From NCBI GenBank assembly GCA_044772875.1, contig CP173058.1:2666001-2730000 (forward strand): a stretch of 64,000 nucleotides of DNA, read 5' to 3'. Below, piece by piece: positions 47,499 through 58,087 of the stretch. The notes below the pieces were generated by a model. That model saw nothing but the letters and a program-made list of their open reading frames with translations, made no database searches and had not been told where the DNA came from. The position numbers and the translations under genes were made by a program. This DNA comes from Morganella morganii_D. Lineage in GTDB: Bacteria > Pseudomonadota > Gammaproteobacteria > Enterobacterales > Enterobacteriaceae. Each line of letters starts with the position of its first letter. Position 1 is the first letter of the stretch.

Positions 47499-48856
47499 AT
47501 AACTGTACAACCCCGTCCGCGGGGTTGTTTTTCCTGTATAATCATCAGTTTTGCCTCATCCGCTTCACCCTCTTTCGTGACAAATACCCCGACCGCCGCA
47601 ATCAGCGTATCGTTATACCAGAGCAGCGGCGTGCGTTCACGCAGCCAGGGGGCAATACCGGCTTCCTGCCATAACTTTTTAGCTGACCGCCCGCGATCCC
47701 GCCCGCAGATATGATAATGACCCTGCAAACCGAAACGGACAGTCACCTGTTCATCCGGCCGCGGCGGACGCACAACAGAAATCATACCCTGAGGGGTGCT
47801 ATTTCCCGCCACCCGCAAAATTCCCGTATCATCAGGCAATTGCAGTGCAGAATGCAGATCCCACGACAGGCAATATGCTGATAATCCGCCGGTTTTTTCT
47901 GTCACATACAATTTGTTCTGATAACGGCGGACGGTGACCGGCTTCAGATAATAACCCGGTTCCGCATCCGGTTTTGCCAGTGCCACTTCCTGCCAGAGCA
48001 GAACCAGCTGTTGTTGTGACGGCATCTGCACACCACAGCGTTTCAGCCAGCGGCGCAGTATGCCATTGCGTTTAGCCGTCCCGGCACTGAGCAGCGGAAT
48101 AAAAGACAAACCATTATCAGCATCAGTTAACTGCGTGAGTTCCGGCAGCAGCAGTTCATCCAGCAACGCTTCCTGTTCACCGCAAAGCGCGGCACTTCGG
48201 GAAACGGACTGAGCAAAATGCGGCCAGCGGGCACTCAGTTGCGGTAATACGGTATGGCGCAGAAAATTGCGGTCATAGCGGGTATCCTGATTACTGTCAT
48301 CTTCCACCCAGGAAAGGTGATGATATTCCGCATACTGTTCCAACTGAGCACGACTGAAGGAGAGTAACGGACGGATCAGCTGATTGGTGCCGAATGCCAT
48401 CTGTTCCGGCATGGCGGACAGACCCGCAGGACCGCTGCCGCGTTTTAAAGCGAGAAAGAAAGTTTCACTCTGATCATCCAGATGCTGTGCGGTCACCAGC
48501 GCCTCATCCGGTGCGATGACTTCACGGAATGCCTGATAACGGGCGTCTCTGGCGGCGGCCTCAATCCCTTTTTTACGGGGATCCACCTGCACACGACACA
48601 CCTGAAACGGAACAGACAATGAGCAGCAGAATGTCCGGCAGTGTTCTGCCCAGTCATCCGCCAGCGGGTTTAATCCGTGATGAATATAAACAGCCCGCAG
48701 CCGGAGCGCCGGGCGCTCTGCGGTTTGCCACTGCCGCAGAGCATGCAGCAGGACAACGGAATCAAGCCCGCCGCTCAGTCCCGCCAGTATTGCCTGCTGA
48801 GAGGCAAACACACGGCGGAACACGGCAGATAATGATTCACAAAATGCAGTATCCAC
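47483..48856 (-). CDS. tilS: tRNA(Ile)-lysidine synthase TilS
   Basis: Essential ATP-dependent enzyme that converts cytidine 34 of tRNA-Ile(CAU) to lysidine. 457 residues. PP-loop SGGLDS at 28-33, linker domain in the middle and C-terminal TilS domain (RDRGRSAKKLWQEAGIAPWL). It starts 9 bases after accA; ldcC, which lies near accA in E. coli, is absent. Confidence 0.95.
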   Translation of the reverse strand: MDTAFCESLSAVFRRVFASQQAILAGLSGGLDSVVLLHALRQWQTAERPALRLRAVYIHHGLNPLADDWAEHCRTFCCSLSVPFQVCRVQVDPRKKGIEAAARDARYQAFREVIAPDEALVTAQHLDDQSETFFLALKRGSGPAGLSAMPEQMAFGTNQLIRPLLSFSRAQLEQYAEYHHLSWVEDDSNQDTRYDRNFLRHTVLPQLSARWPHFAQSVSRSAALCGEQEALLDELLLPELTQLTDADNGLSFIPLLSAGTAKRNGILRRWLKRCGVQMPSQQQLVLLWQEVALAKPDAEPGYYLKPVTVRRYQNKLYVTEKTGGLSAYCLSWDLHSALQLPDDTGILRVAGNSTPQGMISVVRPPRPDEQVTVRFGLQGHYHICGRDRGRSAKKLWQEAGIAPWLRERTPLLWYNDTLIAAVGVFVTKEGEADEAKLMIIQEKQPRGRGCTVIQDGE

Positions 48857-48865
48857 AACCGGTTA

Positions 48866-49825
48866 TCAGCAGTAGCCGTAGCTCATCAGGCGCTCATAGC
48901 GGCGATTAGCCAGAGACTCGCTGTCCAGTTTATCCAGCTCTTCCAGATCAGACAGGATCTGCGCTTTCAGGGATGCGGCAACCGCTTCATAGTCACGGTG
49001 TGCGCCGCCCAACGGCTCAGGGATCACATTATCGATCAGTTTCAGTTCTTTCAGACGTGGTGCGGTGATCCCCATCGCTTCTGCGGCGATCGGCGCTTTA
49101 TCCGCACTTTTCCACAGAATAGAGGCACAGCCTTCCGGTGAAATCACAGAATACGTGCTGTATTGAAGCATATTCACTTTGTCGCCTACCGCAATTGCCA
49201 GTGCGCCGCCGGAACCACCTTCCCCGACCACAGTACAGACAGTCGGAACTTTCAGGCGGGACATCTCGCGCAGGTTACGGGCAATCGCCTCGGACTGGCC
49301 GCGCTCTTCTGCGCCCACACCCGGATACGCCCCCGGGGTGTCAATAAAGGTGATTACCGGCAGATTAAAACGCTCCGCCAGCTCCATCAGACGCAGGGCT
49401 TTGCGGTAACCTTCCGGTGCCGGCATGCCGAAGTTACGGCGGATTTTCTCTTTGGTTTCCCGGCCTTTCTGGTGGCCGATGATCATCACCGGACGACCGT
49501 CCAGACGGGCAATACCACCGACAATTGCTTTGTCATCCGCATAAGCACGGTCGCCTGCCAGTTCCTGAAAATCGGTAAAGATCAGTTTGACGTAATCCAG
49601 GGTATACGGACGACGCGGATGGCGTGCCAGCTGTGCTATCTGCCATGCGCCCAGGTCAGCGAAAATCTTACGTGTCAGTTCCAGACTCTTCGCCCGTAAG
49701 CGTTCAACTTCTTCGTCCAGGTTGATATCGAGTGATTCATCCTGGCGGCTGACCGCGGTCAGCGAATCAATTTTCGCCTCTAACTCGGCAATCGGCTGTT
49801 CAAAATCCAGAAAATTAAGACTCAT
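48866..49825 (-). CDS. accA: Acetyl-CoA carboxylase carboxyltransferase subunit alpha
   Basis: 319 residues, the family length. Biotin-carboxyl/acyl-CoA binding region with GEGGSGGALAIAVGD and GAYPGVGAEERGQSEAIA intact. Works with AccD, AccB and AccC to make malonyl-CoA for fatty acids. It starts 12 bases after dnaE. Confidence 0.97.
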   Translation of the reverse strand: MSLNFLDFEQPIAELEAKIDSLTAVSRQDESLDINLDEEVERLRAKSLELTRKIFADLGAWQIAQLARHPRRPYTLDYVKLIFTDFQELAGDRAYADDKAIVGGIARLDGRPVMIIGHQKGRETKEKIRRNFGMPAPEGYRKALRLMELAERFNLPVITFIDTPGAYPGVGAEERGQSEAIARNLREMSRLKVPTVCTVVGEGGSGGALAIAVGDKVNMLQYSTYSVISPEGCASILWKSADKAPIAAEAMGITAPRLKELKLIDNVIPEPLGGAHRDYEAVAASLKAQILSDLEELDKLDSESLANRRYERLMSYGYC

Positions 49826-49837
49826 AATGTTCCTATT

Positions 49838-52800
49838 TTAGTCAAATTCTAATTCTACCTGCTCATTACCCAGCAGAGTCCGCAGATCCGTCAGAAGGGT
49901 ATCGGTCGGAGTGACCCGCCAGGTGGCACCGAAACGCATCCGCGCTCTGGCATCGTCCTTCTGGTAATAAAGGTGAACCGGTATTGTCCCGGAGCGGTGC
50001 GGTTCAAGTGCACCGCGCAGCCGGTGCAGCAGTTGTTCGTCAATTTGCCTGTCCGTGAGCGATATAGCAAGCCCGCGCGCATATTTTTCGCGTGCTTCGC
50101 TGATATCCAGCAGTTCCCTGACCACCATTTTAAGCCCGCCGCTGAAATCATCAAAGCTGACCTGCCCGGAGGCAATCAGAATGCGATCCTGTTCGAGCAG
50201 ATGCTGGTAACGTTCCAGTGCATCGGAAAATAGCATAATTTCCAGCCGACCGGAACGATCATCAAGGGTACAGACACCAATCCGGTTTCCCCGTTTGGTG
50301 GTGATCACCTTGGAAGCCAGCACCAGACCGACCACAGTAGTCATCTGACCACGCGGTGTCGGGTTAACATCTTTCAGACGTAAACCATGAGTATAGCGCT
50401 CAATCTCTTTCAGATAACGGTTTATCGGATGTCCGGTAAGATACAGTCCGAGTGTTTCCCGTTCCCCTTCGAGGATAATTTCTTCCTGCCATTTCGGAAT
50501 ATTGGCATAAGAGCGCTCCACCTGTTCCGGTGCCTCTGCCAGGACCCCGAACATATCCGCCTGACCGGTGGCTTCCGCTTTGGCGTGCTGATCCGCTGCT
50601 TTCAGCGCATCTTCCAGTGAGGACATCAGCGCGGCACGGTGCGGTCCCAGCCGGTCAAACGCGCCGGACATAATGAGTTTTTCCATCACGCGGCGGTTCA
50701 GTTTTTTGGTATCCGTGCGGGCACACAAGTCAAAAATATCCTTGAAATACCCATCTTTACGGGCTTCCAGAATCGCTTCGATTGGCCCTTCACCGACACC
50801 TTTAATCGCACCGATACCATAGACTATCTCACCTTCATCATTGACATGGAAGTGATACAGTCCGCTGTTGATATCCGGCGGCAATACTTTCAGCCCCATC
50901 CGCCAGCATTCATCCACCAGCCCGACGACTTTTTCCGTGTTATCCATATCCGCCGTCATAACGGCAGCCATAAATTCAGCCGGATAGTGCGCTTTGAGCC
51001 ACAGAGTCTGATAGGAAACCAGCGCATACGCAGCGGAGTGAGATTTGTTAAACCCGTAACCGGCGAATTTTTCCACCAGGTCAAAGATTTTCATGGACAG
51101 CCCGGCATCTATGCCGTTTTTCACCGCGCCCTCTTCAAATACCGAGCGCTGTTTTGCCATCTCTTCCGGCTTTTTCTTACCCATCGCACGGCGCAGCATA
51201 TCTGCACCACCCAGGGTGTAGCCCGCAAGCACCTGGGCAATCTGCATCACCTGTTCCTGATAGAGAATGATGCCGTAAGTCGGTTCCAGTACCGGTTGCA
51301 GGGACTCATGCTGCCATTCCACATCCGGATAAGAGATAGCCTCACGTCCGTGTTTACGGTCGATAAAGTTATCCACCATACCCGATTGCAGCGGACCGGG
51401 ACGGAACAGCGCCACCAGGGCTATCATATCTTCAAAACTGTCAGGACGCAGACGCTTGATCAAGTCCTTCATACCGCGGGATTCAAGCTGGAAAACCGCA
51501 GTGGTTTCCGAGCGTTGCAGCATATCAAAGCTTTTCTGATCATCGAGCGGGATCGCCGCGATATCCACCGGCGGCCTGCCTTTTTTCACGTTGCGCGGGT
51601 TAATCATCCCCAGCGCCCAGTCAATAATCGTCAGTGTCCGCAGACCGAGGAAGTCGAACTTCACCAGACCGGCATATTCCACGTCGTTTTTATCAAACTG
51701 CGTGACCGGGTTATTCCCTTCCGGGTCGCAGTAAAGCGGGGCGAAATCGGTAATTTTTGTCGGCGCGATCACCACACCACCGGCGTGTTTACCGGCGTTA
51801 CGTGTTACCCCCTCCAGGATCCGCGCCATGTCGATCAGCGCCCTGACTTCTTCATCGGCTTCATACACTTCACCGAGCTGCGGTTCTGCCGCGAACGCTT
51901 TTTCCAGCGTCATACCGGGATCCGGAGGTACCAGTTTGGAGATTCTGTCGACAAACCCGTAAGGGTGTCCCAGCACACGGCCGACATCACGGATCACCGC
52001 TTTTGCCGCCATGGTACCAAAGGTAATAATCTGGGAAACTGCATCACGACCGTACATTTCTGCCACGTGATCAATCACGCGGTCGCGTTTTTCCATGCAG
52101 AAATCGACGTCGAAGTCAGGCATGGAGACACGTTCCGGGTTCAGGAACCGTTCAAACAGGAGATCAAACTCCAGCGGATCCAGATCAGTGATTTTCAGGG
52201 AGTACGCCACCAGCGAACCGGCACCGGAGCCTCGTCCCGGCCCCACCGGCACATTATTATCCTTCGACCACTGGATAAACTCCATCACGATCAGGAAGTA
52301 GCCGGGGAAACCCATCTGGTTAATCACTTTCAGTTCAATATCCAGACGCTCATCATACTCCGGGCGTCGCTGTGCGCGCACTTCCGGATCAGGGAACAGG
52401 AACGCCAGGCGCTCTTCCAGACCCTCTTTCGAGCGTTTGACCAGATAATCTTCCGTGCTCATGTCCCCGGTCGGGAATTGCGGCAGGAAATACTCGCCCA
52501 GACGGATAGTGACGTTACAACGCTTAGCAATTTCAACGCTGTTTTGCAGTGCTTCCGGGATGTCAGCGAACAGCTCACACATCTCGTCCTCACTGCGCAG
52601 ATATTGCTGAGGGCTGTAGCGTTTCGGACGCTTCGGGTCCGCTAACGTATAGCCGTCATGAATGGCAACGCGGATTTCATGCGCATCAAAATCCCCGCTG
52701 CTGATAAAGCGGACATCATTGGTGGCCACCACCGGCAGAGATTTCTCTGTCGCCAGCTGCACAGCAGCATGCAGATAACTTTCCTCATCCTGGCGACCGG

Positions 52801-53317
52801 TACGGATAAGCTCAAGATAAAAGCTGTCCGGAAAGTGGGTCTGCCAGAATTCCAGCGCCTGATCCACCAGCGCACTGTTACCGCGCAGCAGAAACTTACC
52901 CACATCCCCCAGACGCCCGCCGGAGAGAATAATCAGCCCTTCTTTGTGATTAACCAGCCATTCGCGCTGAATGGCCGGCCCCTGTGCGCCGTAGCCTTTC
53001 TGGTAGGCTTCGGAGATAAGCAGGGTCAGGTTCTGATAACCGGTGTTATTGCGCGCCAGAATCGTGAGTGAGGCCAGTTCGTCACCCAGAAGTTCGCTTT
53101 CCATCAGGAAATCCGCGCCGACAATCGGTTTCACCCCGGCGCTGTGCGCACTGCCGTAAAATTTCACCAACCCGCACAGGTTGGAAAAGTCCGTAATCGC
53201 CATCGCCGGCATATTCATCGACGCCGCTTTTTTGACCAGCGGCCCGGTTTTAGCCAGCCCGTCGATCATGGAATAGTCGCTGTGAATATTAAGATGAATA
53301 AAACGCGGTTCCGCCAT
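49838..53317 (-). CDS. dnaE: DNA polymerase III subunit alpha
   Basis: Replicative polymerase catalytic subunit. 1,159 residues from ATG 53317 (MAEPRFIHLNIHSDYSM), against 1,160 in E. coli; an open frame 17 codons further upstream has no match. The PHP domain is N-terminal, the active-site PDFDVDF is near residue 400, and the palm/fingers, HhH and OB-fold follow, with the tau-binding C-terminus complete (QVELEFD). Confidence 0.97.
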   Translation of the reverse strand: MAEPRFIHLNIHSDYSMIDGLAKTGPLVKKAASMNMPAMAITDFSNLCGLVKFYGSAHSAGVKPIVGADFLMESELLGDELASLTILARNNTGYQNLTLLISEAYQKGYGAQGPAIQREWLVNHKEGLIILSGGRLGDVGKFLLRGNSALVDQALEFWQTHFPDSFYLELIRTGRQDEESYLHAAVQLATEKSLPVVATNDVRFISSGDFDAHEIRVAIHDGYTLADPKRPKRYSPQQYLRSEDEMCELFADIPEALQNSVEIAKRCNVTIRLGEYFLPQFPTGDMSTEDYLVKRSKEGLEERLAFLFPDPEVRAQRRPEYDERLDIELKVINQMGFPGYFLIVMEFIQWSKDNNVPVGPGRGSGAGSLVAYSLKITDLDPLEFDLLFERFLNPERVSMPDFDVDFCMEKRDRVIDHVAEMYGRDAVSQIITFGTMAAKAVIRDVGRVLGHPYGFVDRISKLVPPDPGMTLEKAFAAEPQLGEVYEADEEVRALIDMARILEGVTRNAGKHAGGVVIAPTKITDFAPLYCDPEGNNPVTQFDKNDVEYAGLVKFDFLGLRTLTIIDWALGMINPRNVKKGRPPVDIAAIPLDDQKSFDMLQRSETTAVFQLESRGMKDLIKRLRPDSFEDMIALVALFRPGPLQSGMVDNFIDRKHGREAISYPDVEWQHESLQPVLEPTYGIILYQEQVMQIAQVLAGYTLGGADMLRRAMGKKKPEEMAKQRSVFEEGAVKNGIDAGLSMKIFDLVEKFAGYGFNKSHSAAYALVSYQTLWLKAHYPAEFMAAVMTADMDNTEKVVGLVDECWRMGLKVLPPDINSGLYHFHVNDEGEIVYGIGAIKGVGEGPIEAILEARKDGYFKDIFDLCARTDTKKLNRRVMEKLIMSGAFDRLGPHRAALMSSLEDALKAADQHAKAEATGQADMFGVLAEAPEQVERSYANIPKWQEEIILEGERETLGLYLTGHPINRYLKEIERYTHGLRLKDVNPTPRGQMTTVVGLVLASKVITTKRGNRIGVCTLDDRSGRLEIMLFSDALERYQHLLEQDRILIASGQVSFDDFSGGLKMVVRELLDISEAREKYARGLAISLTDRQIDEQLLHRLRGALEPHRSGTIPVHLYYQKDDARARMRFGATWRVTPTDTLLTDLRTLLGNEQVELEFD

Positions 53318-53327
53318 TACGCTATCC

Positions 53328-53924
53328 TCACTTACTGATACCGGCCAGCGCGCGGCGGACCGGGCCAAAACTGGTACGGTGATGCTCTGTCACACCATAC
53401 TGCACCAGCATGTTAAGATGCTGCGCTGTCGGGTAACCTTTGTGTTTTGCAAACCCGTACTGCGGGAATTGTTTATCCAGCGCCGCCATTTCGCGATCCC
53501 GCGTGACTTTTGCCAGTATCGATGCCGCACTGATTTCCGGTACCAGCCCGTCACCTTTGATCACCGCCTGAGCAGGGACGCCAAAATCCGGCGCTTTATT
53601 ACCGTCCACCAGCACAAAATCCGGACGCACCGGTAACCCGGCAACCGCCCGCTGCATGGCCAGGAATGTGGCCTGCAAAATGTTGATCCGGTCAATTTCA
53701 GCCGCTTCCGCACGGCCGATACTCCAGTACAGCGCCTTTTCCTGAATTTCAGCAAACAGGCGCTCACGTTTTTTTTCCGTGAGCTTTTTGGAGTCCGCCA
53801 GACCTTCGACCGGGTTTTGCGGATCAAGAATAACGGCGGCGGTTACTACCGCGCCGACCAGAGGCCCGCGGCCGACTTCATCGACACCGGCAATCAGTGC
53901 CGCGTCCGGATAAACAAAATCCAT
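53328..53924 (-). CDS. rnhB: Ribonuclease HII
   Basis: Removes ribonucleotides from DNA-RNA hybrids. 198 residues; AGVDEVGRGPLVGAVV at 12-27 contains the first catalytic Asp-Glu pair (DEVGRG). Its ATG overlaps the lpxB stop by one base (TAATG). Confidence 0.96.
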   Translation of the reverse strand: MDFVYPDAALIAGVDEVGRGPLVGAVVTAAVILDPQNPVEGLADSKKLTEKKRERLFAEIQEKALYWSIGRAEAAEIDRINILQATFLAMQRAVAGLPVRPDFVLVDGNKAPDFGVPAQAVIKGDGLVPEISAASILAKVTRDREMAALDKQFPQYGFAKHKGYPTAQHLNMLVQYGVTEHHRTSFGPVRRALAGISK

Positions 53925-55078
53925 TAATTACTCGCTATATCTGATACGGCTTGTGCGGCCTGATTATCCGCATCAAGACGGATTTTCTGATGTAATGCCA
54001 GGAAGGTTTCTCTGAGTTTATCCACGGCTTCGCCACCCTGCAACAGCGGCAACAGTGCATTCGCCAGCAGATCACTGCGGCACTCATCCTGTAAAAGTTC
54101 CGGCACAATTTCGCGTCCGGCCAGCAGGTTCGGCAATGATACATACGGCGTTTTGACCAGCCGTTTTGCCAGCCAGAACGTGAACGGCTTCATGCGGTAA
54201 CCCACCACCATCGGGCATTTCGCCAGCATGCACTCCAGTGCTGCCGTGCCTGATGCCAGCAGTGCGGCATCCGAGGCAATCATCGCGTCACGGGCGCGGC
54301 CGTCAAGCAGATGCACATCCAGTTCCGGTGCAACGTCCCGTTTGATAGCTTCAAACTCAGCGCGGCGTTTCGCATTCACCAGCGGCACCACAATCTGTAA
54401 ATCCGGTAGTGTTTCCCGCAACAGTTGTGCGGTTTTCAGGAAATCGCCACTGAGCATAGAGACTTCCGCGTGACGGCTGCCCGGCAGTATTGCCAGACAC
54501 GGTGCGGACAGATCCAGCCCCAGAGCTTCACGGGCAGCGATTTTATCCGGCTGTAACGGCAGTGCATCCGCCATGGTATGGCCGATAAAGCGGCACGGCA
54601 CATTGTATTTGTCGTAGAACGCTTTCTCGAACGGCAGAAAAGCCAGCACCAGGTCGGTCGCTTTAGCTATTTTAAAGACCCGGTTCTGCCGCCACGCCCA
54701 GACTGACGGGCTGACATAGTGGATCGTTTTGATCCCGGAGGATTTTAACCGTCCTTCCAGGGTAATATTAAAATCCGGCGCATCAATGCCGACGAACACA
54801 TCCGGTTTAAGTTCACGGAAGCGCCGGGTGAGATCACGGCGGATGGAGAGCAGACGCGGCAAACGCCCCAGCACTTCCACAATGCCCATCACTGCCAGTT
54901 CTTCCATTTCATACCAGGTTTCACAGCCTTCCGCCTGCATCAGCGGACCGGCAACCCCGATGAAACGAACATCCGGATATTTTTCTTTCAGTGCGCGCAT
55001 TAATCCTGCGCCGAGAATATCGCCGGAGGTTTCTCCGGCGACAATACCTATCGTGAGCGGACGAGGTGATACCGACAT
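53924..55078 (-). CDS. lpxB: Lipid-A-disaccharide synthase
   Basis: Glycosyltransferase family 19 enzyme joining UDP-diacylglucosamine and lipid X. 384 residues. VAGETSGDILGAGLMRAL at 14-31 is the conserved start, later YVSPSVWAWRQNR and LPGSRHAEV are family motifs. Peripheral inner-membrane protein, coupled to rnhB. Confidence 0.97.
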   Translation of the reverse strand: MSVSPRPLTIGIVAGETSGDILGAGLMRALKEKYPDVRFIGVAGPLMQAEGCETWYEMEELAVMGIVEVLGRLPRLLSIRRDLTRRFRELKPDVFVGIDAPDFNITLEGRLKSSGIKTIHYVSPSVWAWRQNRVFKIAKATDLVLAFLPFEKAFYDKYNVPCRFIGHTMADALPLQPDKIAAREALGLDLSAPCLAILPGSRHAEVSMLSGDFLKTAQLLRETLPDLQIVVPLVNAKRRAEFEAIKRDVAPELDVHLLDGRARDAMIASDAALLASGTAALECMLAKCPMVVGYRMKPFTFWLAKRLVKTPYVSLPNLLAGREIVPELLQDECRSDLLANALLPLLQGGEAVDKLRETFLALHQKIRLDADNQAAQAVSDIASN

Positions 55079-55092
55079 GGCAGCCCCCGCAA

Positions 55093-55884
55093 TTACGGAC
55101 GGATAATCCCGCGTTCAGCGGTATCCAGGAAGTCAGCGAAGGTTTTTACATGGACATTTTCTTTCGCCAGCTCAGCTAACTGCTCTTTGGCTTCCGCCAG
55201 CGTCAGATTACTGCGGTACAGGACTTTATACGCATTCTGTAGCGCACTGATATCATCTTTATCAAAACCACGGCGTTTGAGGCCGATAGCATTGAGACCG
55301 AAGGCAGTCACATGGTTACCCTGCGCGATTAAGAACGGCGGGATATCCTGTGCCACACCGGAACAGCCGCCGACCATCACATGCGCACCGATACGGCAGA
55401 ACTGATGAACAGCCGATAAGCCCCCCAGAATGACATAATCATCCAGAGTGACATGACCCGCCAGGGTTCCGTTGTTGGCGATGATACAGTGGTTGCCAAT
55501 CACACAATCGTGAGCAACATGCGCATTGATCATCAGCAGGTTGTCATTACCGATACGGGTAACGCCGGTGTCCTGCGCGGTGCCGCGATGAATAGTCACA
55601 CTTTCGCGGATACGGTTACGATCACCGATTTCAACGCGGGTCGGTTCACCTTTGTATTTCAGATCCTGGTTTATCTCACCAATGGAGGCAAACTGGAAAA
55701 TCTGGTTATCACGACCAATTTTGGTATGACCATTAATCACAACATGGGACTTAATTTCAGTCCCTTCACCGATCTCAACATCCGCACCAATACAGCAGAA
55801 AGGACCGATGGTGACATCAGCACCAATAACGGCACCGTCTTCGATAATGGAAGACGGGTGGATCCGGGCGGTTTTATCGATCAT
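55093..55884 (-). CDS. lpxA: UDP-N-acetylglucosamine acyltransferase
   Basis: First step of lipid A synthesis. 263 residues. Left-handed beta-helix of hexapeptide repeats (IGPFCCIGADVEIGEGTEI) and the catalytic His region NAHVAHDCVIG. Starts 3 bases after fabZ. Confidence 0.97.
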   Translation of the reverse strand: MIDKTARIHPSSIIEDGAVIGADVTIGPFCCIGADVEIGEGTEIKSHVVINGHTKIGRDNQIFQFASIGEINQDLKYKGEPTRVEIGDRNRIRESVTIHRGTAQDTGVTRIGNDNLLMINAHVAHDCVIGNHCIIANNGTLAGHVTLDDYVILGGLSAVHQFCRIGAHVMVGGCSGVAQDIPPFLIAQGNHVTAFGLNAIGLKRRGFDKDDISALQNAYKVLYRSNLTLAEAKEQLAELAKENVHVKTFADFLDTAERGIIRP

Positions 55885-55887
55885 TTA

Positions 55888-56340
55888 TTACCCCTCACGG
55901 CGGCGTGCGCACATCATGGTCGCTTCGCAGGCAACTTCTCCGTCAACTTTCGCGACACCCGTGAAACGGGCAACACCGCGGCGTTCTTTCAGGAAAGTCA
56001 CTTCAAGGATCATCTGATCCCCCGGCAGCACCGGGCGTTTGAAGCGGCAATCATCGATTGCGGCAAAATAATACAGCTCGCCGGGTTCTAATTTACCGAG
56101 GCTTTTGAATGCCAGAATACCGGTGGCCTGTGCCATGGCTTCCAGAATCAGAACACCCGGAAAAATCGGCTTGCCCGGGAAGTGCCCCTGGAAAAACGGC
56201 TCATTAAACGATACGTTTTTAACCGCACGTAAAAAATGACCTTCTTCAAAATCCAGCACGCGATCCACTAATAAAAACGGATAACGATGCGGAAGGAGCT
56301 CTAAAATTTCATCAATATTGAGAGTATGGTTGTCACTCAT
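55888..56340 (-). CDS. fabZ: 3-hydroxyacyl-ACP dehydratase FabZ
   Basis: Hot-dog fold dehydratase of fatty acid elongation, 150 residues. The catalytic pair is H53 and E67 in QGHFPGKPIFPGVLILEAMA. Confidence 0.97.
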   Translation of the reverse strand: MSDNHTLNIDEILELLPHRYPFLLVDRVLDFEEGHFLRAVKNVSFNEPFFQGHFPGKPIFPGVLILEAMAQATGILAFKSLGKLEPGELYYFAAIDDCRFKRPVLPGDQMILEVTFLKERRGVARFTGVAKVDGEVACEATMMCARRREG

Positions 56341-56444
56341 CAGAATACTCTTCCTGTCTCTTTGTCATATGTCTTATTAATAACACGGCCTGCTATACCC
56401 GTCACGCGGTTAGCAGGCCGCAAAAAATACCGCAAAATGCGCTG

Positions 56445-57473
56445 TTATTTATCGTCGTTATCCAGCTGCCGTTCGACCGCCTTGAGGCGTTTATTCATTT
56501 CACTGATGTTCATCACCAGCGCGGCAGTTTTACGCCATGTTTTGTTTGGCTGTAACGGGATACCGGAGGAGTATACACCCGGTTCGGTGATAGGCCGCAT
56601 TACCATGCCCATACCTGTCACGACGACGCGATCGCAGATTTCCATATGACCATTAATGACGCTTGCTCCGCCAATCATACAGTTGCGGCCGATTTTCAGG
56701 CTCCCTGCCATAATCACACCACCGGCTACCGCCGTGTTGTCGCCGATTATGACGTTATGGGCAATCTGACACTGGTTATCAATAATAACACCATTACCGA
56801 TTACCGTATTTTCTAATGCGCCACGGTCGATAGTGGTACAGGAGCCGATTTCAACCCGGTCACCGATAATGACGGAACCCAGCTGAGGGATTTTAACCCA
56901 CTGACCGCGATCGTTGGCATAACCGAATCCGTCCGCACCGATAACGGTGTTGGAATGAACCAGGCAGCCTTCGCCAATCACAATCCCGTGGTACACGGTG
57001 ACATTCGCCCAGATACGGGTTTTGGCACCGATCTTGGTATTCTTGCCGACAAACGATCCTGCACCGATGATAACATCATCGCCCAGGATAACGCCGGACT
57101 CAATCACAGCATTCGCACCGACCGACACATTCGCACCGAGTGAGACCGACGGGTCAATCACCGCAGACGGATGGATATTATCAGCCGGAGCCGGCGTGGT
57201 ATCCATAATCTGCGCCATATGTGCATACGTCAGGTATGGATCTTTCACCACAAGAGCGGCAACCTGACAAAACGGTAAATCGTCTTCACGCAATACCACA
57301 GCACCCGCCTGACAACCTGCCAGTTTTTCCCGGTAACGGGCATCAGACAGAAAGGTAATTTGCCCGCTGTTTGCTGAATGCATAGGCGCGATACCGGTGA
57401 TGACGATATCGCCATCACCGTGTAACGTTGCATTCAACTGCTGAGCGAGGTCAGCTAATCGAATGGAAGACAT
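56445..57473 (-). CDS. lpxD: UDP-3-O-(3-hydroxyacyl)glucosamine N-acyltransferase
   Basis: Third enzyme of lipid A synthesis. 342 residues with a uridine-binding N-terminal domain, a hexapeptide-repeat helix and the catalytic His in IAHNVIIGDNT. Preceded by skp with 3 bases between. The 104-base gap before fabZ contains no gene. Confidence 0.97.
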   Translation of the reverse strand: MSSIRLADLAQQLNATLHGDGDIVITGIAPMHSANSGQITFLSDARYREKLAGCQAGAVVLREDDLPFCQVAALVVKDPYLTYAHMAQIMDTTPAPADNIHPSAVIDPSVSLGANVSVGANAVIESGVILGDDVIIGAGSFVGKNTKIGAKTRIWANVTVYHGIVIGEGCLVHSNTVIGADGFGYANDRGQWVKIPQLGSVIIGDRVEIGSCTTIDRGALENTVIGNGVIIDNQCQIAHNVIIGDNTAVAGGVIMAGSLKIGRNCMIGGASVINGHMEICDRVVVTGMGMVMRPITEPGVYSSGIPLQPNKTWRKTAALVMNISEMNKRLKAVERQLDNDDK

Positions 57474-57476
57474 TAA

Positions 57477-57977
57477 TTATTTAACCTGTTTCAGAACATC
57501 AGCAGTGATATCAATGCCGGAAACGGAATAAGCAACCGCGTTAGCATCGATTACCACATCATATCCGCCTTTTGAAGCAACAGATTTCACTGCATCTTCA
57601 ACACGTTTCATCACTTTGTTGCGCTCTTCCATCTGACGTTTCTGGAAATCCTGGTCAAATGCCTGGGCTTTTTTCGCGAAGTCAGCACGTTTGGTATCGA
57701 ATTCACCTGCCAGTTTCTGACGCTCGCTGTCTTTCATGGTCGCGCCGTCTTTCTGGAGTTTCTGAGCACGGGTCTGCAGATCTTTTTCTAAACTCTGCAA
57801 TTCAGTACCACGGCTTTTGAATTCGTTTTCCAGTTGTTTTGCTGCCGCTTCACGGCCCGGCATTTTCTGGACAACTTCACCGATATTGACAACCGCGATT
57901 TTGTCAGCAGCCTGAGCAGCACCGGCAGACATCGCTAATACCATACCCACGCTGGCAGCAGTTAATAACTTTTTCAC
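57477..57977 (-). CDS. skp: Periplasmic chaperone Skp (OmpH)
   Basis: 166 residues: signal peptide cleaved after AGAAQA, then long helical, charged arms (QKRQMEERNKVMKRVEDA) that hold unfolded outer-membrane proteins. Adjacent to bamA, as in the family. Confidence 0.96.
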   Translation of the reverse strand: MKKLLTAASVGMVLAMSAGAAQAADKIAVVNIGEVVQKMPGREAAAKQLENEFKSRGTELQSLEKDLQTRAQKLQKDGATMKDSERQKLAGEFDTKRADFAKKAQAFDQDFQKRQMEERNKVMKRVEDAVKSVASKGGYDVVIDANAVAYSVSGIDITADVLKQVK

Positions 57978-58087
57978 AATAAAACCCCTTAAACACCATT
58001 TACTGGTTGGATATTAAACCCAATGGTAAAGATTCCCTTTGCACACTGAGCGTACTGGTTATTACGCATGGTAACCCTGTACTGCAA

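Noticed and set aside
50639..52645. 668-codon open frame on the strand opposite to dnaE
   Set aside because: It is exactly antisense to dnaE and rich in His, Phe and Arg, as expected for the reverse of a biased coding sequence; dnaE itself is unmistakable.
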